Positions 9,321 to 16,226 of a DNA stretch of 64,000 nucleotides are shown one piece after another. Under the pieces are notes generated by a model. That model had not been told where the DNA came from. It did not search any database and saw only the letters and a list, made by a program, of their open reading frames with translations. The stretch spans positions 1-64,000 of the forward strand of contig JADKKC010000013.1 of assembly GCA_016720685.1 (NCBI GenBank), in the 5' to 3' direction. The position numbers and the translations under genes were made by a program. The stretch's first letter is position 1. Each line of letters begins with the position of its first letter. Origin of the DNA: Zoogloea sp. (GTDB lineage: Bacteria > Pseudomonadota > Gammaproteobacteria > Burkholderiales > Rhodocyclaceae).

Positions 9321-9910
9321 GGTTATTCTCCCTCCCTACAAGGCTGCATGCGGCCGACAAGATGGCTAAAAATTTAAGAAAAAAATCAAGGTGATCGGCT
9401 GTAGTTATAGCAACGTTTCGTTTTTTGAATTTATAAAATAGAAACGTTTTCATTTTTCTCAGCCTTGATCGCCTGTGCGGCGGCAGGTGCGGGCTCACCT
9501 TCTCGGAGGCTCTCGAGGCTGGAGGAGCAACCTAAGACCTCTGATACATCCGATGACGCCCCGGTGGCGTTGCTGTCGAGGTGGAGGCGTGGGCTAATCA
9601 ACCCTACTCCTGCCATGTGACCAGCCGGCAGCACTCGGTGCGCCGCCAAACTCTGCCGACGCTACCTGCTAGCAGCCCTCGGTTTTGGGCCGAATGCGGG
9701 CTTGCCGCGCGTGTTCTGGTATGGGGCACCAATCTTCGATGCAACCGACTTTCTTAGTTAGCGGCACGTAAGTACTGTGGCAACTGTCGGAAAAGCTTAC
9801 ATTCTGTGGCTACGTCTACTGCTGACGTTGATTTATCCATTGCACGCTAGGTACTTACATATTCGGCATGTTTTTTGCTTTTAGTTGTTTTTATTTTTTA
9901 CGAAAAGCAC
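9321..9910. other. 590-bp intergenic region, divergent promoter area
   Basis: Lies between the divergently oriented XRE-GTPase gene (minus) and the PEP-CTERM gene (plus). The first about 150 bp are AT-rich, unlike the surroundings, and carry the inverted repeat described separately. The part from about 9470 to 9860 has normal GC content and no convincing gene on either strand. An AT-rich stretch at 9840-9905 precedes the PEP-CTERM start and probably holds its promoter. Confidence 0.6.
9412..9448. promoter_or_regulatory. inverted repeat, possible operator of the XRE-GTPase gene
   Basis: AACGTTTC at 9412-9419 and GAAACGTT at 9441-9448 are perfect inverted copies separated by 21 bp of AT-rich DNA. 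Each arm also contains the self-complementary core AACGTT. The centre lies about 110 bp upstream of the GTPase start. The adjacent protein has an N-terminal XRE domain, so autoregulation through these sites is plausible but inferred. Confidence 0.45.
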
Positions 9911-10703
9911 ATGAAGACTGCAAGGCAATGGGCGATGGGCTTAATGATAGCGGGACTGGCGAGCAGCGCGGCTCATGCGGCGCTTGTGACGGTGCAGATG
10001 CAGGGCATGTGGAGTGTCCAGTACGAGTACCTTGGCGCCAACGTAAATAGGGTTTCAGTCTCAGTGCCACGTGCATTCGCAGCTACCCTCGTCTTTGACC
10101 TTGACGATGTCAGCGCTTGGTACATCGATCCGGGCCGGTCGTACATCACGGAGTTTGGTGCGCCCACGATGATGTCGGACGTAACAAGCTATGGGCCAAG
10201 TAATCCCTTTCGGGCTGTCCAGTTCAAGTGCCTTCACCCTGCTGTCGAGGCATGACTACTCAACCCCACCTTCTGCTCCAGCGCCATTCCAGAGCTACCA
10301 GTTTGTCAATAGAGACTACGTTCAGGTCACTGACCCGTCCCGGACTCAGAACTGGAGTTATGGGCTGGAGTTTCATTCGGGAAATCAGAACATAGTGCTC
10401 GATAAGCTCAGTCTTGCGTCGGCAGCCGATTTAATGTCGATACTCGAACAGGCGAGGGACAGCTCAGCAGCCTTCTACACAAGCTTCTCGAAGTACACTT
10501 TTGAGACACCGCTAGTCTACGGCCCACCAGTCACTTACACTGGCGGAATTGGCCTGAGCGGGTCGGCGCGAATAGTCAGTGTCTCGACTGTTGCAGAGCC
10601 ATCTTCCATCGTCCTGCTCCTTATCGGGCTTGCGCAGCTAGCATTACGTCTGCGTTCTGGCTGGAAACACTCAAGGGCGCGACTGGGAGGTAGTTGGTTC
10701 TGA
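9911..10703 (+). pseudogene. PEP-CTERM sorting-signal protein, one frameshift
   Basis: ATG 9911 opens a protein with a clear signal peptide (MKTARQWAMGLMIAGLASSA then AHA). The frame runs on to a stop at 10255. The second half, in another frame to 10703, ends with a PEP-CTERM-type anchor: AEPSS followed by the hydrophobic stretch IVLLLIGLAQLAL and an Arg-rich tail. The frames meet within CCCTTTCGGG near 10204-10213, where loss of one T gives a single frame (SNPFGLSSSS). The whole would be about 263 aa. PEP-CTERM proteins are exported, then processed by an exosortase in bacteria that make a matching exopolysaccharide. The exopolysaccharide locus at 21-38 kb is the likely partner system. The first anchor residue is Ala rather than Pro (AEP for PEP). 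Confidence 0.7.
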
Positions 10704-10893
10704 CCACAGCTTCTCCTCTCGGCGAGGAAAGTCGAACGCGACTCCGCCTACAGACAGACACCGCTGCCGTCCTGGCAAGCCTGTTGCTCATCCATCGCTG
10801 GCGAAGCTTGCAGCTATGCGTAAATTTCAGACCTAACCCATTGAGTTTAATCGGAGGCGACTTCCGGGGTATGGGTTTTATCAGGCGAGCGCA

Positions 10894-11977
10894 TTAGGTA
10901 TCAAGCATGTCCCAATCGTAGCCGAGTATCCATCTCAATGCCGACAGCTTGCCGTTGAGCATGCCCCACTCGAAGTCGTCCCAGGGGCCGAGATTCTCGA
11001 TGCCCACCTCGTCTTCGGTTTTCTTCGCGGCAGCGAGCGCCCCTTTCCACACTGTGTCTAGCGTCTGGTCAGAGCGATATGGGTTCCGACTGTAGTCCTG
11101 CTCGGTAACGACGTGATGCTCTCCGTTTTCGATCTTCATGCGCAGATTCCAGTGCCGGTTGTACCAGACCTGCCGCAACAGCAGATGCTCCGCTTCAAGA
11201 ATCTCTGACAAGCGGCGCGCCTCCTGTGAATAGTGGAACTCGAAGGCGTGGTCGCTTAGCAGGTCGGGGTTGTGGTCCTTTAGGGAATCGACCACTCGCG
11301 ATCCAATAGGTGGACTTCGGTGCTCGGAATAGGTCCGCTAAGTCGGCGTGAGGCTGCCGGAAATCACCGCCTGCCTCGCTAAAGTCCTTTGTATTGTGGG
11401 TGATGAGTGCACAGGGCGCGGCGGCAGTCGCTTTCGATGCGATGTCGGCGTAGATCTCAACAAGGATGGCGTCACCGACGCTGTTCTTCGCACGATGGTA
11501 CGGAGCCATTTTTGCGAGCGCCCGTTCTGTGACGCGCTGCTTCACAGCATCGCTGGTCGCGAGAGCGGGAACGCTGCGAAGTAGCTTGTCGATGCGATCG
11601 ATCGATTCACTGACCGCATCCCCGTCGGCACCGATACGGTGGTCAATCTCGTTCAGCCCTGCAAGCAGGTCGGTCTTCTTTGTGTCGTCGCCGAAGCGGC
11701 TAACAGCCTGCCGGACCAGCCTGAAATGGGACTGGAGGCCGCGCCGCGCTTCCTCGATGACGCGAGCCTTGTTGCGATTGAACTCATCCAGCACCTGCTG
11801 CGGCACGATAAGTTCGACCTCGCCGCATTCGATCACGTCTTCGAGCGCGGCAATGATGGGTTGCTCGCAATAGTCCTTTGCCTTACCCACGCTAGCGAAG
11901 CCATACAACGTCAACCGTGAATTTTTCAGTAGTGTTGGAGCCTTCCCGGCTGGAAGCCCAGCTGCTGCATTTGGCAT
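10894..11977 (-). pseudogene. PIN-like domain protein (DUF4935-like), frameshifted
   Basis: Two minus-strand frames join to one protein. The upstream part (up to 11977) carries a PIN-like fold: ELIVPQQVLDEFNRNK, a central helical region, and ALITHNTKDFSEAGGDF with the typical acidic residues of PIN nucleases. It leads to an APKSTYWI segment. The homologous continuation VVDSLKDHNPDLLSDHAFEF lies in a different frame (to 10894), so one frame change near 11300 is required. The extreme N-terminus is also suspicious: the expected V-D-x-x-x-W-L start of PIN proteins is readable near 11915 but only out of frame. Such PIN-like RNases occur as toxins and in accessory islands. As given, the gene cannot make the full protein. 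Confidence 0.6.
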
Positions 11978-12099
11978 GCCTACCGTTCACCCGGTGATTA
12001 CTGGCTAACGTCAGGTAAGGACACATTGCCGACCTATGCGGCTCCTGCTGCACCGTTAGATCTGTTCCTGGTCAGTCTACCGCTGGGTTCATCGCTCGG

Positions 12100-12323
12100 A
12101 AACTTGCAGCTTATGGAGCACCTCCACCACCCCGATTACTCCGGTTTATTGCCCAATTTGGGCGCTTGGGCCGCTTCGAACCGCTGTCGCAGGCGCTTCA
12201 GACGAAAAAAGGCCCACATCTCCGAAGAGTGTGGGCGTTGAGTTCGAGCTTACGGGCTAGCTGGCCTGCTAACTTGCAACCTATGGTGACCAAACTTGCA
12301 GCTTATGGTGTTCAACTTGCAAC
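12100..12323 (+). repeat. repeat cluster A: AACTTGCAACTTATGGTG-type copies
   Basis: Copies at 12100-12117 (isolated), 12271-12288, 12293-12310 and a truncated one from 12314 (AACTTGCAAC then diverging). Consensus AACTTGCARCTTATGGTG, often followed by ACC. Spacing of adjacent copies is 21-22 bp, about two helical turns, as expected for arrays bound by one protein on one DNA face. Confidence 0.85.
12205..12236 (-). terminator. terminator-like hairpin 1 (minus-strand orientation)
   Basis: GCCCACA at 12212-12218 pairs with TGTGGGC at 12230-12236. Read on the minus strand the stem is followed by six T (A run at 12205-12210), giving an intrinsic terminator for leftward transcription. Confidence 0.6.
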
Positions 12324-12360
12324 CACCGACACCTCACCGTTGTAGGCTTTACCGTCCGCT

Positions 12361-12442
12361 GGAAATTTCAGCTTATGAGTGAATCGAAGTGGAAAATTTC
12401 ACTTTATGCGTCTATTTGTTCAGAAAATTTCAACTTATGCGT
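12361..12442 (+). repeat. repeat cluster B: GAAATTTCAACTTATG-type copies
   Basis: Copies at about 12361-12378, 12391-12410 and 12422-12441 with consensus GGAAAATTTCAACTTATGCG. They share the ACTTATG core with cluster A but have AAATTTC in place of AACTTGC, so there are two related repeat families. Confidence 0.8.
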
Positions 12443-12581
12443 TGGTTTGGAGGTTCCGACACCACTCGCAGGTGACGTGCTGCTTTCTGTGAGTGGCCGT
12501 CTATGAGGCGTTCGGCAGCCACGATTTAGGTGATCGGACGCAGATTGGAGCCCATTCCGGACATCGGTGCGAACCGCCCAC

Positions 12582-12616
12582 GAAAAAAGGCCCATCTCCG
12601 GAAGGAGATGGGCCTT
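12582..12616 (-). terminator. terminator-like hairpin 2 (minus-strand orientation)
   Basis: A 13-bp perfect stem, AAGGCCCATCTCC at 12587-12599 with GGAGATGGGCCTT at 12604-12616 and a 4-base loop. The A run at 12583-12588 becomes a T run for leftward transcription. Confidence 0.7.
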
Positions 12617-12655
12617 GAGACCTGCGCTTGATGCAGTTGCTTCCTGACCTTGACC

Positions 12656-12718
12656 CAAAGTTTCAACTTATGGGGTTGGAAATTTCAACTTATGGGGCTG
12701 AAATTTCAACTTATGGTG
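12656..12718 (+). repeat. repeat cluster C: AAATTTCAACTTATGGGG-type copies
   Basis: Three copies, starting at about 12657, 12678 and 12699, spaced 21 bp, consensus GAAATTTCAACTTATGGGG. Same orientation as the other clusters. Confidence 0.85.
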
Positions 12719-12739
12719 CAACTCACAGTGACTTCAGAC

Positions 12740-12778
12740 GAAAAAACGCCCACCGGTGAGGGTGGGCGTTGAGTTTTT
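12740..12778 (-). terminator. terminator-like hairpin 3, probable nrdJ terminator
   Basis: AACGCCCACC at 12745-12754 pairs with GGTGGGCGTT at 12761-12770. A T run follows on the minus strand, and a TTTTTT run also follows on the plus strand. It is the first hairpin downstream of nrdJ and the likely end of its transcript. Confidence 0.75.
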
Positions 12779-12805
12779 TACAGCTTACCGGCTGGTTTGC
12801 CGCTC

Positions 12806-12866
12806 ACTTGCAACTTATGGTGACCAAACTTGCAGCTTATGGTGTCCAACTTGCAACTTATGGTGA
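12806..12866 (+). repeat. repeat cluster D: AACTTGCAACTTATGGTGACC copies
   Basis: Three copies starting at about 12807, 12827 and 12848, spaced 20-21 bp, of the AACTTGC family. With hairpin 12745-12770 they form a module closely similar to 12196-12330. The last copy ends about 40 bp from the nrdJ stop codon. Confidence 0.85.
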
Positions 12867-12905
12867 CCACCTACAACTGCATCACACAAGTCTGCACGCA
12901 GGAGC

Positions 12906-15806
12906 TCAGCCGCAGGTTCCGACCGCGCCGCAGGCGGTGCAGAAGTCGCAGCCGTCCTTGCGGATTACCGAGTGGTTGCCGCATTCGTTGCACAGTGCGC
13001 CCTGCATCAGCTTGGGCTCGTTGTCGTCGCGGGGGGCTTCGAGGATGCCCATTTCGCGGGTCGGGTAGCCGGCTTCGTCGAGCACGCCGAGCATGGCGTA
13101 GCGATGGATGATCAGCGCGGCCAGGTAGGCGACGGTGGAGGGCCAGTTTTGCTGACGGCGGGTGCCGGGCACGAAGGCCATGAAGTCGCCCAGGGGTTCC
13201 GGGTAGTCGATCAGCTTGCGCAGCTTCATGCCGATCCAGGCCGGGTCCATCACGCGCATGTCGAGGGACAGGATGCGCGACAGGCCGTCCAGGGCGCGCG
13301 GGTAGTTGCCCGACAGCCACATGGAGTAGGGGCGGGTGACGCCGTCGGGCAGGGTGATTTCCTTGAGGCCGAGGACGAAGTCTTCGCCGGTGGCCGGGTT
13401 CTGGATATCCACCGTCCAGGACAGGGTGCCGTCGGTGCCGGTCTTGGGTTCGGCCAGGCTGAACAGGCTGTCGAGCACCGGGTTCGGCAGGTTGTCGCCG
13501 TCTTCGAGGGCGCCGAGCTTTTCGCAGCGGTAGCGCACGACCTGGGCGAAGGCGGAGACGACGCCCGGCATCATCTTCTGCTCGCCGTGGGGCGGGAAGC
13601 GCAGTTCGAAGGGCTTTTCACCAACGGTCTTGGCGAGGGTTTCGAGCTTGAGCTTGAGCCAGCCGCGGTCGTTGGCGCGCATGTCCATCGACAGGGTCTT
13701 GGCCACGGCACCGAGGCCGCGGGGCTGGTCGGCGCCGTTCACCCACACTTCGAAGGGGAAGGCACCCTTGGCCGGGCTGTCTTCGACCGGATCCATGTGG
13801 CCCACGAAGAGGGCGAAGTTGCCCTGCGGCGTGTTGAGCATGTAGGTCCAGGCGGCATTGCCGTCCGGCAGGTCAGGGCGGCCGGGCCAGCGCAGCGACG
13901 ACAGCACCGGGGCGGGCAGGGTCTTGATCGACAGACGACGGTTGGTGTCGTCGGAGATTTCGAGATCCTGCGGCTGCTTTTGCTCGCTGGTGGGCGCAAC
14001 CGACAGTACCGAGCCGAGAATGGCGTTGGGGCGGTAGGTGGCGAGGCCCTTGAGGCCGGACTTCCAGGCGTCGAGGTAGAGGTTCTCGAAATCGGCGTAG
14101 GGGTAGTCCTCGGGGACGTTCACCGTCTTGGAGATGGAGGTGTCCACGTACGGGGCGACGGCCGCGACCATGTCCTTGTGGGCCTTGGCGGAGATTTCCA
14201 GCGCGGTGACGAAGTAGGGCGGCAGCTTGTTCACGTCACCACCCAGGTGACGGTAGAGGCGCCAGGCGTAGTCCTCGACGGCGTATTCCTTGAAGGTGCC
14301 GTCGGCCATCCGCTTTTTGCGGGTGTAGGTGTAGGAGAACGGGGGTTCGATGCCGTTGGAGGCGTTGTCGGCGAAGGCCAGGCTGATGGTGCCGGTGGGG
14401 GCGATGGACAGCAGGTGGGAGTTGCGCAGGCCGTGCTTGCGAATCTTGTCCTTCACGTCGTTGGGCAGGCGTGAGGCGAAGTTGCCGCCGGAGAGGTAAA
14501 GGTCGGCGTTGAACAGCGGGAAGGCGCCGCGCTCCTTGGCCAGTTCGACGGACGCGAGGTAGGACTGGTCGCGCATGAATTCGCTGATCTTCATCGCCAT
14601 GGCGAGGGCTTCGGCGGTGTCGTAGCGCAGGCGCAGCATGGCCAGCGCGTTGCCGAGGCCGGTGAAGCCCAGGCCGACGCGGCGCTTGGACTGGGCTTCG
14701 GCGTGCTGCTGGGTGAGCGGCCAGTGGGTGGCTTCGAGCACGTTGTCGAGCATGCGGATCGACACTTCGACGGTTTTGCCGAAGCCGGCGAAGTCGAAGC
14801 TGGCCTTGTCGGTGAAGGCGTCTTTCACGTACAGCGTGAGGTTGATCGAACCCAGGCAGCAGCAGCCGTAGGACGGCAGGGGCTGTTCGGCGCAGGGGTT
14901 GGTGGCCTCGATGGTTTCGCAGTAGTAAAGGTTGTTGTCCTTGTTCATGCGGTCAAGGAACAGGATGCCCGGCTCGGCGTGGTCGTATGTGGAGCGCATG
15001 ACCTGATCCCACAGGTCATGGGCGCGCACCTTGCGGTAAACCCACTGGCCGTCGTCGCGCTGGTAGGCGCCGGAATCCTTGAATTCGCTGGCGGGCTCGG
15101 CCTTGTGGGCCAGCTCGACAAAGCCGTCGGCTTCGACGGCCTGCATGAAGGCGTCGGTCACCGCGATGGAAACGTTGAAATTGGTGAGGTCGCCGTGATC
15201 CTTGGCGTGGATGAATTCCTCGATGTCCGGGTGGTCGCAGCGCAGCACGCCCATCTGGGCGCCGCGGCGCGAGCCGGCCGATTCGACGGTTTCGCAGGAG
15301 CGGTCGAACACACGCATGTACGAAACCGGGCCGGAGGCATTGGACTGGGTGCCGCGCACCATCGCGCCCTTGGGGCGGATGGAGGAGAAGTCATAACCCA
15401 CGCCGCCACCGCGACGCATGGTTTCGGCGGACTGGGCCAGCGCGGTGTAGATGCCGCAGCGGCCGTCGACGGATTCGGTGATCGAGTCGCCCACCGGCTG
15501 CACGAAACAGTTGATCAGCGTGGCGGCCAGGTTGGTGCCGGCGGCGGAGTTGATGCGACCTGCCGGAACGAAGCCCTTTTCCTGGGCTTCGAGGAACTTG
15601 GCTTCCCAGAAGGCACGCTTGTCTTCCGCCTCCATGGCGGCCAGCGCACGGGCCACGCGGGCACGCACGTCGAAGATGTTCTTCTCGTTACCCTTGGCGT
15701 ATTTCTCCAGCAGCACCTCGTCGCAGATCTCCTGCGGCAGGAGGTTGGCGGCAGTTGCGGGCTGGTTTTTTGTGGACTTTGTCGTGGCGGTCATGGACGG
15801 CTTCAC
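12906..15806 (-). CDS. nrdJ: adenosylcobalamin-dependent (class II) ribonucleoside-diphosphate reductase
   Basis: A 966-aa class II ribonucleotide reductase that makes deoxyribonucleotides using B12 rather than a diiron cofactor, so it works with or without oxygen. Visible are the N-terminal substrate-site Cys in NCFVQPV (about residue 100), the RRGGGVGYDFSSIRPKG loop, the NPCAEQPL and GCCCLGSINL segments around the active site, and the APTGTISLAFADNASNGIEP block. The C-terminal third contains two related TSCPD-like repeats and ends in a Cys-rich tail (CNECGNHSV, then CDFCTACG) that would carry the redox-active thiols. The start is ATG 15806; a second ATG four codons later is possible. Transcription runs leftward from an AT-rich promoter region with a probable NrdR box. 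It is a single-gene unit ending at hairpin 3. Confidence 0.95.
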   Translation of the reverse strand: MKPSMTATTKSTKNQPATAANLLPQEICDEVLLEKYAKGNEKNIFDVRARVARALAAMEAEDKRAFWEAKFLEAQEKGFVPAGRINSAAGTNLAATLINCFVQPVGDSITESVDGRCGIYTALAQSAETMRRGGGVGYDFSSIRPKGAMVRGTQSNASGPVSYMRVFDRSCETVESAGSRRGAQMGVLRCDHPDIEEFIHAKDHGDLTNFNVSIAVTDAFMQAVEADGFVELAHKAEPASEFKDSGAYQRDDGQWVYRKVRAHDLWDQVMRSTYDHAEPGILFLDRMNKDNNLYYCETIEATNPCAEQPLPSYGCCCLGSINLTLYVKDAFTDKASFDFAGFGKTVEVSIRMLDNVLEATHWPLTQQHAEAQSKRRVGLGFTGLGNALAMLRLRYDTAEALAMAMKISEFMRDQSYLASVELAKERGAFPLFNADLYLSGGNFASRLPNDVKDKIRKHGLRNSHLLSIAPTGTISLAFADNASNGIEPPFSYTYTRKKRMADGTFKEYAVEDYAWRLYRHLGGDVNKLPPYFVTALEISAKAHKDMVAAVAPYVDTSISKTVNVPEDYPYADFENLYLDAWKSGLKGLATYRPNAILGSVLSVAPTSEQKQPQDLEISDDTNRRLSIKTLPAPVLSSLRWPGRPDLPDGNAAWTYMLNTPQGNFALFVGHMDPVEDSPAKGAFPFEVWVNGADQPRGLGAVAKTLSMDMRANDRGWLKLKLETLAKTVGEKPFELRFPPHGEQKMMPGVVSAFAQVVRYRCEKLGALEDGDNLPNPVLDSLFSLAEPKTGTDGTLSWTVDIQNPATGEDFVLGLKEITLPDGVTRPYSMWLSGNYPRALDGLSRILSLDMRVMDPAWIGMKLRKLIDYPEPLGDFMAFVPGTRRQQNWPSTVAYLAALIIHRYAMLGVLDEAGYPTREMGILEAPRDDNEPKLMQGALCNECGNHSVIRKDGCDFCTACGAVGTCG

Positions 15807-15842
15807 CTCCTCTTATGGGTGCTTTTGTTGATGCATTCGTGG

Positions 15843-15861
15843 GTGCAATCGTTGATTGCAC
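15843..15861. promoter_or_regulatory. perfect inverted repeat in the nrdJ leader
   Basis: GTGCAATC at 15843-15850 and GATTGCAC at 15854-15861 are perfect inverted copies with a 3-base spacer, about 40 bp upstream of the nrdJ start. It could be a protein-binding operator or a small leader hairpin. It is not a recognisable cobalamin riboswitch. Confidence 0.4.
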
Positions 15862-15962
15862 AAGCGGCGCTAGGTTACTCCGACAAACGATTTTCAGCAA
15901 AAATTTTAGTTGTTTAAAAACAAATACTTAAAAAAAGCAATAGTGCGATTAAAAGTTTTTTT

Positions 15963-15978
15963 CTACTACATTTAGTAG
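15963..15978. promoter_or_regulatory. probable NrdR box upstream of nrdJ
   Basis: CTACTACATTTAGTAG is a near-palindrome that resembles the NrdR-box consensus (CW-A-Y-A-T core with flanking complementary arms). It lies about 160 bp upstream of the nrdJ start. NrdR is the known repressor of bacterial ribonucleotide reductase genes. NrdR boxes usually occur as a pair; only a weak second candidate is visible near 15935-15950. Confidence 0.55.
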
Positions 15979-16226
15979 TGTTTTTAGCTCTGGAAATCAA
16001 GAAGAAGTATCGGAAAGTCTCCTCAGATCGTTGATTTTTCGGGGAAATGGGGCGGTGGTGGGCACTGGAGGCGGATCAAAAACAGCGGATCGAAGCCAAG
16101 ATCAAAAGCGGGATGCGCCAGGGTTCGCGCGGAAGATTTCGGATCAGGGGCGCGTGGTGGAAGTGGACAGAACTGCAGGGTGGGAGCAGGGTTACGCCCC
16201 GGTCATCCGGATGTCTGGACCCCGGC

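Larger units (their letters stand above)
11978..12905. other. 928-bp non-coding region with repeat array and three hairpins
   Basis: No convincing gene is present. The region holds at least 13 copies of a short AACTTATG-type repeat and three terminator-like hairpins, annotated separately. A module of about 130 bp (hairpin followed by three repeats) occurs twice in the same orientation, at 12196-12330 and 12731-12866. The gene to the right is nrdJ, transcribed towards this region. Confidence 0.8.

Noticed and set aside
12100..12866. CRISPR array in the repeat region
   Set aside because: Repeats are adjacent at about 21-bp spacing with no unique spacers of constant length and no cas genes.
12972..14474. 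Long plus-strand open frame (500 codons) opposite nrdJ
   Set aside because: It is the antisense of a highly conserved gene in GC-rich DNA, with a low-complexity Gly/Val/His-rich translation; a shadow frame.
15806..16030. Cobalamin riboswitch upstream of nrdJ
   Set aside because: No B12-box-like conserved sequence or long structured leader is visible; the enzyme uses B12 but that does not require such a switch.
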